This document shows, piece after piece, positions 1-6,636 of a stretch of DNA of 14,959 bases (within the stretch, counting starts at the first letter, position 1; each line of letters opens with the position of its first letter). The translations under genes and the position numbers were made by a program. Source of the DNA: DATFEN01 sp035691285. GTDB taxonomy: Bacteria; Acidobacteriota; Vicinamibacteria; Fen-336. The stretch spans positions 1-14,959 of the forward strand of contig DASSJI010000204.1 of assembly GCA_035691285.1 (NCBI GenBank). Direction: 5' to 3'. Under the pieces are notes generated by a model. That model was not told the DNA's origin, searched no databases, and saw nothing but the letters and a program-made list of their open reading frames with translations.

Positions 1-691
1 CCCGGCTCGTCCCGCTGAAGGCCTTGCGGCCCGTGGCCATCTCGAAGAGGACGACGCCGAGGGCGAAGACGTCGGTGCGCGCGTCGGCGTCCTTCCCCTC
101 GAGCTGCTCGGGCGCCATGTACTGCATCGTGCCGAGCATGGTCCCGTGCTCCGTCAGCGGCCTCTCCTCCGTGGCCAGCGAGGACACCTCCGCCGGGGTG
201 CCGTTCGACCCGGCGCGCGCGAGCTTGGCGAGGCCGAAGTCCAGCAGCTTCGCGCCCGATCTCGTCAGGACGATGTTGTCCGGCTTGAGGTCGCGGTGGA
301 CGACACCGTGCCGATGCGCCGCGTCGAGCGCCCCGGCGATCTCCAGCCCCGTCTTGAGCACGAACGACAGCGGCAGGGGTCCCTTGCCGAGGCGATCCGC
401 CAGGCTCTCGCCTTCGAGAAACTCCATCACCAGGTAGTCCGTGCCGTCCTCGCGGCCGATGTCGTAGAGCGCGCAGATGTGCGCGTGACTCAAGCTCGAG
501 ATCGCCCGGGCCTCGCGCTCGAAGCGCTGGCGCAGCTCGGGGTTCGCCGCCAGGTGGTTCGGGAGCACCTTGATCGCGACCGTCCGGTCGAGGCGGGTAT
601 CGCGGCCTCGATAGACCTCGCCCATCCCGCCGGCGCCGACCGCCGCCAGGACCTCGTAGGGGCCGAGCTTCGTGCCCGGCTGGAGCGTCAT
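1..691 (-). CDS. Ser/Thr protein kinase (PknB-like), 3' part outside the window
   Basis: This is the N-terminal kinase domain of a bacterial Hanks-type Ser/Thr kinase; it reads open from ATG at 691 to the left edge (about 230 residues). The glycine loop GAGGMGEV is at residues 19-26, the ATP-binding Lys in VAIK is Lys41, and the catalytic loop HRDLKPDN is at 132-139 with Asp134. DFG is at 151-153, and the activation segment ends in APE at 193-195 after GTMQYM. All catalytic residues are present, so it should be active. The opening LGPYEVLAAVGAGGMGEVYR is the style common in Acidobacteriota and myxobacteria, where such kinases often carry C-terminal TPR or beta-propeller sensors; that part is not visible here. 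It lies 42 bases downstream of the TRAP permease on the same strand and may be co-transcribed with it. No clear Shine-Dalgarno sequence precedes the ATG. The substrate is unknown. Confidence 0.93.
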   Translation of the reverse strand, partial: MTLQPGTKLGPYEVLAAVGAGGMGEVYRGRDTRLDRTVAIKVLPNHLAANPELRQRFEREARAISSLSHAHICALYDIGREDGTDYLVMEFLEGESLADRLGKGPLPLSFVLKTGLEIAGALDAAHRHGVVHRDLKPDNIVLTRSGAKLLDFGLAKLARAGSNGTPAEVSSLATEERPLTEHGTMLGTMQYMAPEQLEGKDADARTDVFALGVVLFEMATGRKAFSGTSR

Positions 692-733
692 GGGTTGCTG
701 GCCGTAGGGCGGGATTCTAGCCTACTGCGACCG

Positions 734-2575
734 CTAGCGGCCCAGCGCGCGCAGGACTCCTACTGAAAGGCCGGGAATGTACGTGATCACGAGCACCCCT
801 GCGGCCATGATCAACAGGAAAGGCAGCGCATGGCGGGTCACCTCCGTGAGCGGCTTCCCGAAGCGCGAGGACGACAGGTAGAGGTTCAACCCCACGGGCG
901 GCGTCAGGAAGCCCAGCTCGAGGTTCGCGAGGAAGATCACTCCCTGGTGGACCGGGTCCACGCCGAAGGCCGCGCCCATCGGCGCGATCAGCGGAGCCAG
1001 GACCACGATCGCCGAGAAGATGTCCACCAGGCAGCCGACGACGATCAACAGCGCGTTGAGGGCGAGCAGGAAGAGGATCGGCGAGTGGATGTGGGTCCTG
1101 ACCCATGCCACGAGCTGCTCTGGGATCTGTGCATCGACGATGTAGCTCGTGATGCCCATGGCCGCGCTCAGCAGGATCAGGACCGAGCCTGTGAGGACGC
1201 TGGACTTGACCAGCGCCGCGGGCAGACTGCGCAGGGGATGCAGGTCGCGGGTGAAGAAGCATTCGATCGCGATCGCGTAGGCCAGGGCCGCGGCCGCGGT
1301 CTCGACCATCGAGAGCCAGCCGCTGGCGAACAGCCCGACGACCAGCGGAGGCAGGCTCAGCTCCCACTTGGATTCCCAGGTGGCCCGGCCGAGCTCGGCC
1401 CACGAGAACGCCTGCCGCCGCGTCTGGACCCGGGCGCCGACGCGGATCGCGTACGCGGCCACCATGGCGATCATCAACGCGCCGGGCAGGAGCCCGGCGA
1501 GGTAGAGCCCGTCGGCGGGCACGTTCTGCTCCCGGGTTCCGGCCACGACGCTGTACAGGATCACCGGCAGGCTCGGAGGGAACAGGAGCCCGAGGCTGCC
1601 CGCGGCGGTCACGAGGCCAAGGGAGAAGCCCTCGGGATATCCGTCGGCCCGCAGCATCGGGTAGACGAGGCCGCCCAGGGCGATGATCGTGACGCCGGAG
1701 CCTCCCGTGAACGTCGTGAACAGCGCGCACACGGCGATCACGATCACCGCGAGGCCGCCCGGCAGGAAGCCCAGGAGCGCCCGGAAGAAGCGGAGCAGGC
1801 GGGCGCTGGCGCCGCTCTCGGCCAGCACGTAACCGCAGCCGGTAAGCAAGGGGATCGCCGGCAGGGTCGGCGAAGAGATGAGCCGGAACACCTCGGCCAG
1901 CACGGCGCTGACGCTGGTGCCAGGGTCGTCGCCCAGCGCCGCGCCATCCTTCAGGAAGAAGAGGAGCGCGAGGGCGGCCATGCCCACGAACACCGGCGTG
2001 CCCAGCACCAGCGCGGCCAGGATCAGGGCGACGAGCCAGGCCGCGCTGCCCTGGTCGAGCAGGCCGGAAGCAGTGGCGCCCAGCGCGAAGGCCAGGGGGA
2101 TCGCCGCGAGGGCGACGAGCCGCGGCCGCCACTCCGCTCCGGCTCCCCACGCGAAGCGCAGCGCCATCAGGCCCAGGGCAACGGGCATGATGGCCTCGCT
2201 GGCCCACTCCGGAATCCCGCCGGCGAGGACCTTGCCCTCGGCACGCTGCACCGCGAGCAGCCTGAGGCTGGCGTACGTCATGGTCGCGACGGTCGCCGCC
2301 GACACCGCTGCCGCGAGCACATGACCGGCGCGGCGCAGGCGGGGCCCGAAGAGCTCCGCGGTGGACAGCGTGAGGTGCTTGCCTTCCCCGGCGGCGGCCA
2401 GGCCGCCGACGAAGGCCAGCCACAGCGTGAGCTGCTGCACCCAGGCCGCTCCCCCCGGCACGAACAGCCCGGCGGGCCGACCCAGGGCGTCGACGAGCGG
2501 CAGGAGGGCGAGCGCCACGAGGCCCGCCACCAGCACGGCGCGCTCGACGCGGCGAAGCGCCGCCGCGGGACTCAA
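734..2575 (-). CDS. TRAP transporter fused permease, DctQ-DctM type
   Basis: This is the membrane part of a tripartite ATP-independent periplasmic transporter, which imports a ligand delivered by the DctP protein using an ion gradient. At about 613 residues it is a natural fusion. Residues 1-165 form a small DctQ-like four-helix region, and residues 175-613 form the large DctM region with many hydrophobic helices. DctM hallmarks are visible: TFTGGSGVTIIALGGLVYPML around 289-308, a GSLGLLFPPSLPVILY stretch near 326-341, and LGFLTPPVGLNLYLSS at 554-569. The reading frame continues upstream into the binding-protein gene, but homology begins near the TTG at 2575, whose TTGA overlaps the TGA stop of DctP. 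I therefore chose TTG, giving translational coupling. The stop is TAG at 734-736. The inner membrane is the expected location. The substrate cannot be read from sequence; the TatT partner suggests a hydrophobic or organic-acid ligand. Confidence 0.92.
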   Translation of the reverse strand: MSPAAALRRVERAVLVAGLVALALLPLVDALGRPAGLFVPGGAAWVQQLTLWLAFVGGLAAAGEGKHLTLSTAELFGPRLRRAGHVLAAAVSAATVATMTYASLRLLAVQRAEGKVLAGGIPEWASEAIMPVALGLMALRFAWGAGAEWRPRLVALAAIPLAFALGATASGLLDQGSAAWLVALILAALVLGTPVFVGMAALALLFFLKDGAALGDDPGTSVSAVLAEVFRLISSPTLPAIPLLTGCGYVLAESGASARLLRFFRALLGFLPGGLAVIVIAVCALFTTFTGGSGVTIIALGGLVYPMLRADGYPEGFSLGLVTAAGSLGLLFPPSLPVILYSVVAGTREQNVPADGLYLAGLLPGALMIAMVAAYAIRVGARVQTRRQAFSWAELGRATWESKWELSLPPLVVGLFASGWLSMVETAAAALAYAIAIECFFTRDLHPLRSLPAALVKSSVLTGSVLILLSAAMGITSYIVDAQIPEQLVAWVRTHIHSPILFLLALNALLIVVGCLVDIFSAIVVLAPLIAPMGAAFGVDPVHQGVIFLANLELGFLTPPVGLNLYLSSSRFGKPLTEVTRHALPFLLIMAAGVLVITYIPGLSVGVLRALGR

Positions 2576-3597
2576 GGAGCGCTCTGGGTGGCCGAGGCTC
2601 CCGCCTGCTTGCGGTACTCGTCGCGCAGGCGCTGGGCTTCGTCGAAGGCGTCGGCGGGCACGATCGCCCCGCGGACGCGCGGGTAGAGGCTCTCGGCCGT
2701 CTGCTGCCAGAGCGCGCGCGTCCTGTCGTCGAGCGGGACGACGTTGAGCCCGCGCTTTCTCATGGCCTCGACGTCGCGGGCGCCGCTCTTGCGGATCTCC
2801 GCCTGGAGGCGTGCGCCGGCCGAGCGGGCCGACTCCAGGAGGGCTGGCCGGACCTCGGCGGGGATCCTCTCCCACGTCGCCTTGTTGATCAGCGTGGCGC
2901 CCAGCAGGAGCTGCCACGGCAGGTCGGTCATGTTCCTCGCGTGGTTGTAGTACTGCGAGATGACGGCGACCTGCGGGGGGCAGCCGAGGGCGTTGACCAG
3001 GCCTGTCTGGAGGGCGGTCGAGATCTCGGTGGCCGGCAGCGGCACGGGGTTGAAGCCCGCCGAGCGCCAGACCTCGACCGACTTCGGATCACCGGCCCAT
3101 GTGAACAGCTTCAGCGCGCGCAGGTCGTCCGGCGTGGCCACCGGCTTCTGCGCGAAGAAGTGGACCCAGCCTCCGTCGGCCCAGTTGAGCACGACGAAGC
3201 CCTTGGCTTCGAGGGACGCCTCGAGGCGCGGCCGCATCCTCTCCAGGACGTGGTAGACCTCCTCGTAGGAGCGGAACATCAGCGGAATGCCGAGGGCGTA
3301 GACGGACTTGTCGACCTCGGCGACGCCGACCGAGGTGAGCAGCCCCGCCTGGAGGGTCCCCAGGCGCATCTTGCGGACGACGTCGGGGTCGTCGCCCGCC
3401 ACGCCGCCTGCGAACAGGCGGACGGTCACGCGTCCGCCGGAGAGCTTGTTCCACTGGTCGGCGGTTTCCTTGAGGATCAGGTGCCACGAGGAGCCGTCGG
3501 GGACCAGCGTGGCCATCTTGACGAGCACGCTCTGCGCCTCGGCGTCGAGCCCGACGCCGAGCGCGCACAGGAGAAGGGCCGGCCGCAGATGTCGCAT
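2572..3597 (-). CDS. TRAP transporter substrate-binding protein, DctP family (TatP(T)-like)
   Basis: This is the periplasmic solute receptor of the TRAP system, about 341 residues, normal for DctP. The N-terminus (MRHLRPALLLCALGVGLDAEA) is a signal peptide with likely cleavage before Gln-Ser. The mature start reads VLVKMATLVPDGSSWHLILK, followed by GGRVTVRLFAGGVAGDDPDVVRKMRLGTLQ. That pattern is typical of the subgroup that works with TatT lipoproteins rather than of classical C4-dicarboxylate receptors. Two starts are possible. ATG at 3597 has GAGAG five bases upstream. GTG at 3609 overlaps the TGA of the TatT gene (GTGA) but lacks a well-spaced ribosome site. I prefer ATG; either keeps the signal peptide. 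The gene sits between the TatT lipoprotein and the fused permease, with overlaps, so all three should be made together. Confidence 0.92.
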   Translation of the reverse strand: MRHLRPALLLCALGVGLDAEAQSVLVKMATLVPDGSSWHLILKETADQWNKLSGGRVTVRLFAGGVAGDDPDVVRKMRLGTLQAGLLTSVGVAEVDKSVYALGIPLMFRSYEEVYHVLERMRPRLEASLEAKGFVVLNWADGGWVHFFAQKPVATPDDLRALKLFTWAGDPKSVEVWRSAGFNPVPLPATEISTALQTGLVNALGCPPQVAVISQYYNHARNMTDLPWQLLLGATLINKATWERIPAEVRPALLESARSAGARLQAEIRKSGARDVEAMRKRGLNVVPLDDRTRALWQQTAESLYPRVRGAIVPADAFDEAQRLRDEYRKQAGASATQSAP

Positions 3598-3605
3598 CGT
3601 GACTC

Positions 3606-4511
3606 TCACTCCACGAACAGCTCGTCGGCGCGGGCGAGCAGCCAGCGCGCCCGTTTCTGATAGATCCGGTTGCTCAGCCGGAGCTCCTTGGCGGCGTCCG
3701 GATCCACCTCGAGCGCTCGCCCCAGCATCGCCTCGAACTCGGTCCTGTCCTGCCGCGCCACCGAGGCGGTCTCGGCGAACGCGACGTAAGGCGCGGCGCG
3801 GCGCCCGCGGGAGATCGCCACGCTCCGCTCGAGGTGCTCGCGCGCCCTGGTCAGCGAGCCGCCGACCGACGAGCGTCCACCTTCGTAGAGTATGAAGAAG
3901 TCGTGTCCCGCGCCGTTCTCGTGCGCCTCGTCGAGCGCCATGGCTCGCCGCATCAAGGCCTCGGCCGTGGCCTGGTCGGCGGTGAGCTCGGCGTCGTCCT
4001 TGGCGAGAGCGATCGCGGCGCCCCAGGCCGTGGCTGTCCAGAACAGGAGCGGGACGTGCTCGCGCCTGGTCGCGGCGAGAGCCGCCTGGCGGTCCGTCCG
4101 CAGCCGCTCCCGTAATCCGGGGAAGTCGACCTCCAGCCCACGAAGCCCGTAGTCGAGCGCGCGGAGGTAGAGGCGGCGCGCGCGGTTTCGGAGATGCGTG
4201 GCCTTCGCCAGGTCCTCGGCCTCCACGAAGTCGGCCTGCTGCTGGAGGAAGGCATAGCCGTACTGGGTGAAGCCGGCCGCGGTCGCGCCGAGCAGGCGCT
4301 CGTGGCGGGGCGACTCCTCGATGAGCGCCTCCATGGTCTTGAGCGCGAAGGGTGTGGCATCGGCCACCAACTCGGGATCGTCGTCCGAGGCGTACGTCGA
4401 GCCGCCCTCGGCGAGGGCGTTGCCGAGGGAGTTGGCCGCCAGCCTCCTCACCGAGCAGGCGGGCAGCGCGAGGGCGAGGACCATGAGCGCCACGTTACGC
4501 GGCAGGAGCAT
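3606..4511 (-). CDS. TatT-like TRAP-associated lipoprotein (helical TPR-like protein)
   Basis: This is a predicted periplasm-facing lipoprotein of 301 residues, the usual length of the TatT family. The signal peptide ends in the lipobox LPAC with Cys19 as the lipidated residue. The region after it (NALAEGGSTYASDDDPELVADATPFALKTMEALIEE, about 31-66) and the motif YGYAFLQQQAD are characteristic of TatT. The remainder is alpha-helical with repeated Ala/Leu/Arg-rich segments, consistent with TPR-like repeats. The family prototype is the Treponema pallidum protein Tp0956, which forms a complex with its cognate DctP protein and is thought to help capture or pass on a hydrophobic ligand. Gene order TatT-DctP-permease here matches that. 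It starts 18 bases after the stop of the MFS gene and ends with a TGA (3606-3608) that overlaps a possible GTG start of the next gene. No strong ribosome site is seen. Confidence 0.88.
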   Translation of the reverse strand: MLLPRNVALMVLALALPACSVRRLAANSLGNALAEGGSTYASDDDPELVADATPFALKTMEALIEESPRHERLLGATAAGFTQYGYAFLQQQADFVEAEDLAKATHLRNRARRLYLRALDYGLRGLEVDFPGLRERLRTDRQAALAATRREHVPLLFWTATAWGAAIALAKDDAELTADQATAEALMRRAMALDEAHENGAGHDFFILYEGGRSSVGGSLTRAREHLERSVAISRGRRAAPYVAFAETASVARQDRTEFEAMLGRALEVDPDAAKELRLSNRIYQKRARWLLARADELFVE

Positions 4512-4529
4512 GAGGCGAGCGCGATCTTA

Positions 4530-5828
4530 TCAGGCGGCCGCCTCGCGAACGGCGCGACGCCCGCGGTCCACGTCCACGCGCGACAGCAAGAAGCCCCCGA
4601 TCAAGAAGAAGGCCGCCATGGCCAGGACGGCGGGCCGGCTCGAGCCCGTCCGGCTCAGCGACAGGCCGAAGAGCGCCGAGCCGAACACGCCGCCGAACTT
4701 GTCGAAGACGCCGAAGAAGCCGAACAGCTCCGCCGACTTCTCCTTGGGGACCATCGAGGCGAACAGCGAGCGCGAGAGGGCCTGCGCCCCGCCCATCACG
4801 CAACCGACGAGGCCCGCGAGCACGAAGAACTCCGCGGTCGTCGTCATCCGGAAGCCGAAGAGCACGATTCCGACGTACGACACGAGGGCGACGAAGATGG
4901 CGGGCCTGGTTCCGAAGCGGCCGGCGAGCTGGCCGAAGGCGAAGGTCGCCGGAATGCCGACGAACTGGACCAGCAGGATCGCGAGGATCAGCGAGGGCGC
5001 GGGGACGCCGATCTCGGCGCCGAAGGTCGCCGCGAGGCGGATGATCGTGACGATCGCGTCGTTGTAGATCAGGAAGGCGACCAGCACGAGGATGGCATCC
5101 TTGTGGCCCCGCGATTCGGCCAGCGTGCGTCGCAGGCGGGCGAGGGCGCTGCCGAGCGCGCCACGGGCCGCGTCCTCTCCGCGAAGGGGGTCCCGGGGAG
5201 GCTCCGGCACGCGGAGCAACACGGGGAGCGAGAACACTCCCCACCACAACGCCGCGCTCAGGAACGAGAGCTGGAAGGCGGCGTCCCGGGACGCGATGCC
5301 GAAGCGCTCGGGCCACTGGATCCAGAGCCCGTTCATCGCCAGGAGCAGGCCCCCGCTCACGTAGCCGAGGGCGAAGCCGGCGGTCGAGACGCGATCGACC
5401 TCCTCGGGGCGCGCGATGTGCGGGAGCAGCGAGTTGTAGAACACGATGCTCGCCACCACGCCGATGTTCGCGATCACGAAGAGCGCCAGTGCGAGCAGCC
5501 ACTCGCCGCGGCCGGCGCCGTAGAGGCCCGCGGTGGCCAGGACGCCCATGCCGGCGAACAGCGCGAGCATGGGCTTCTTGCGACCCGTGACGTCGGCCAG
5601 GGCGCCGAGCACCGGCGAGACGAGGGCGACAGCGGCGATCGACAGGCTCGTCGCCAGCGCAAAGCGGGAGCCCGCCTCGGACCGCGACAGGCCCGCGGCG
5701 GCCACGGCCGGAAAGTAGATCTGGAAGACCTGGAGGACCGTGGTCATGAAGACCGAGTTGGCCCAGTCGTAGAGCGCCCAGGCGCGCAGCTCGGGCCGAT
5801 GCAGGCCGATCCGCTCCAGCAGTGGCAC
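4530..5828 (-). CDS. MFS transporter, UMF1 family (Atg22-like)
   Basis: This is an inner-membrane major facilitator of about 432 residues. It starts with the UMF1 signature: a short cytosolic tail GLHRPELRAWALYDWANS (residues 8-25) leading straight into helix 1, known from bacterial UMF1 proteins and fungal vacuolar Atg22. The MFS motif A loop between helices 2 and 3 is clear as GALADVTGRKK (75-85), and a second conserved loop GQLAGRFGTRPAIF follows in the C-terminal half. About twelve hydrophobic segments can be counted. The start is taken as GTG at 5828, because family homology begins there. An in-frame ATG at 5867 would add a non-homologous peptide and overlap the divergent cyclase start. 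The ligand is unknown; Atg22 relatives export amino acids, which is only a hint. It is first in the minus-strand run that continues into the TRAP genes 18 bases downstream. Confidence 0.88.
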   Translation of the reverse strand: MPLLERIGLHRPELRAWALYDWANSVFMTTVLQVFQIYFPAVAAAGLSRSEAGSRFALATSLSIAAVALVSPVLGALADVTGRKKPMLALFAGMGVLATAGLYGAGRGEWLLALALFVIANIGVVASIVFYNSLLPHIARPEEVDRVSTAGFALGYVSGGLLLAMNGLWIQWPERFGIASRDAAFQLSFLSAALWWGVFSLPVLLRVPEPPRDPLRGEDAARGALGSALARLRRTLAESRGHKDAILVLVAFLIYNDAIVTIIRLAATFGAEIGVPAPSLILAILLVQFVGIPATFAFGQLAGRFGTRPAIFVALVSYVGIVLFGFRMTTTAEFFVLAGLVGCVMGGAQALSRSLFASMVPKEKSAELFGFFGVFDKFGGVFGSALFGLSLSRTGSSRPAVLAMAAFFLIGGFLLSRVDVDRGRRAVREAAA

Positions 5829-5839
5829 GGTCGCCGCAT

Positions 5840-5845
5840 GATAAT
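5840..5845 (+). promoter_or_regulatory. Possible -10 box (GATAAT) for the cyclase gene
   Basis: GATAAT differs from the sigma-70 consensus in one base and is an AT-rich island in GC-rich DNA. It would place transcription start near 5852, just ahead of the ribosome site. No convincing -35 hexamer is seen 16-18 bases upstream, so this is tentative. Confidence 0.3.
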
Positions 5846-5853
5846 GGCGTCCC

Positions 5854-5859
5854 GGGAGG
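5854..5859 (+). promoter_or_regulatory. Strong ribosome binding site of the cyclase gene
   Basis: GGGAGG stands six bases before the ATG at 5866 and decides that start. It is among the best Shine-Dalgarno sites in the window; most other genes here rely on overlaps with the upstream gene. Confidence 0.75.
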
Positions 5860-5865
5860 CGTTCC

Positions 5866-6636
5866 ATGACGCTGCTCTTGACGCTGCTCCTCGCCGCAAC
5901 GGCCCCGCCCGTCCTCGACCTCGCCCGCGTTCGCCTCGTGGACCTGACCCATGCCTTCGGCGCCGACACGCTCTACTGGCCGACCTCGCCCTCGGCGTTC
6001 GAGCTCAGGACGCTGCACCGCGGCCCGACCGGCGCGGGCTTCTTCTACTCGGCCTATTCCTTCTGCGCACCGGAGCACGGGGGCACGCACCTCGACGCGC
6101 CCGTGCACTTCGCTGAAGGCCGCCGCGCGGCCGACTCGCTCCCCCTCGAGCAGCTCGTGGCTCCCGCCGTCGTGATCGACGCGTCGGCGAGGGCGGAGAT
6201 GAATCCCCTCTACCGGCTCACGCGCGAGGACGTCCTGGCCTGGGAGCAGCGCCGCGGACGCATCGAACCCGGCACCATCGTCCTCCTGCGGACCGGGTGG
6301 GGCAGGCGCTGGCCCGACCGCAAGGCGTACCTCGGCGACGACACGCCCGGCGACGCGTCGAGGCTCCGCTTCCCGTCCTTCGGAGCCGAGTCGGCGCGGC
6401 TCCTGCTGGAGCGGAGGATCGCCGCCCTGGGCGTCGACACCGCGAGCATCGACTACGGGCCGTCGGCGGGCTTCGAGGTGCACGTGCTGGTGAACGGCGC
6501 GGACGTGCCGGCGTTCGAGAACGTCGCGAACCTCGAGGCCCTCCCCGAGCGGGGAGCCTTCGTCATCGCGCTGCCCATGAAGATCGCGGGCGGCTCGGGC
6601 GGGCCGCTCCGGATCGTCGCGCTGGTGCCGCGCTAG
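5866..6636 (+). CDS. Cyclase family protein (KynB-like metal-dependent hydrolase), exported
   Basis: This is a 256-residue member of the 'putative cyclase' family, which includes kynurenine formamidase (KynB) and isatin hydrolase. The core starts at RLVDLTHAFGADTLYWPTS (23-41). The metal-binding motif HGGTHLDAPVHF (71-82) supplies His71, His75 and Asp77, with His81 also conserved. GTIVLLRTGW (136-145) and GVDTASIDYGPS (189-200) are further family blocks, and the C-terminal FENVANLEALP (217-227) carries the conserved Glu218. A short hydrophobic N-terminus (MTLLLTLLLAATAPP) looks like a signal peptide, so the enzyme probably acts outside the cytoplasm. That is unlike KynB, but it is seen in other family members. 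Substrate is likely an amide or lactam-type compound, not defined by sequence. It stands alone between divergent and convergent neighbours, and its TAG stop shares the palindrome CTAG with the oppositely oriented transporter gene. Confidence 0.9.
   Translation: MTLLLTLLLAATAPPVLDLARVRLVDLTHAFGADTLYWPTSPSAFELRTLHRGPTGAGFFYSAYSFCAPEHGGTHLDAPVHFAEGRRAADSLPLEQLVAPAVVIDASARAEMNPLYRLTREDVLAWEQRRGRIEPGTIVLLRTGWGRRWPDRKAYLGDDTPGDASRLRFPSFGAESARLLLERRIAALGVDTASIDYGPSAGFEVHVLVNGADVPAFENVANLEALPERGAFVIALPMKIAGGSGGPLRIVALVPR

Noticed and set aside
830..2686. Long open frame on the plus strand opposite the TRAP genes (618 codons)
   Set aside because: Its product is a low-complexity Arg/Gly/Glu/Gln-rich string with no family feature. 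It mirrors the codon pattern of the real minus-strand genes, as expected in very GC-rich DNA.
5829..5867. Upstream ATG (5867) as start of the MFS transporter
   Set aside because: It would add a non-homologous peptide and overlap the start of the divergent cyclase gene, which has a strong ribosome site. UMF1 homology begins at the GTG at 5828.
4194..6116. Long plus-strand open frame (640 codons) opposite TatT and the MFS gene
   Set aside because: The composition is dominated by Arg, Glu, Gly and His with no domain. The minus strand holds clear TatT and UMF1 proteins.
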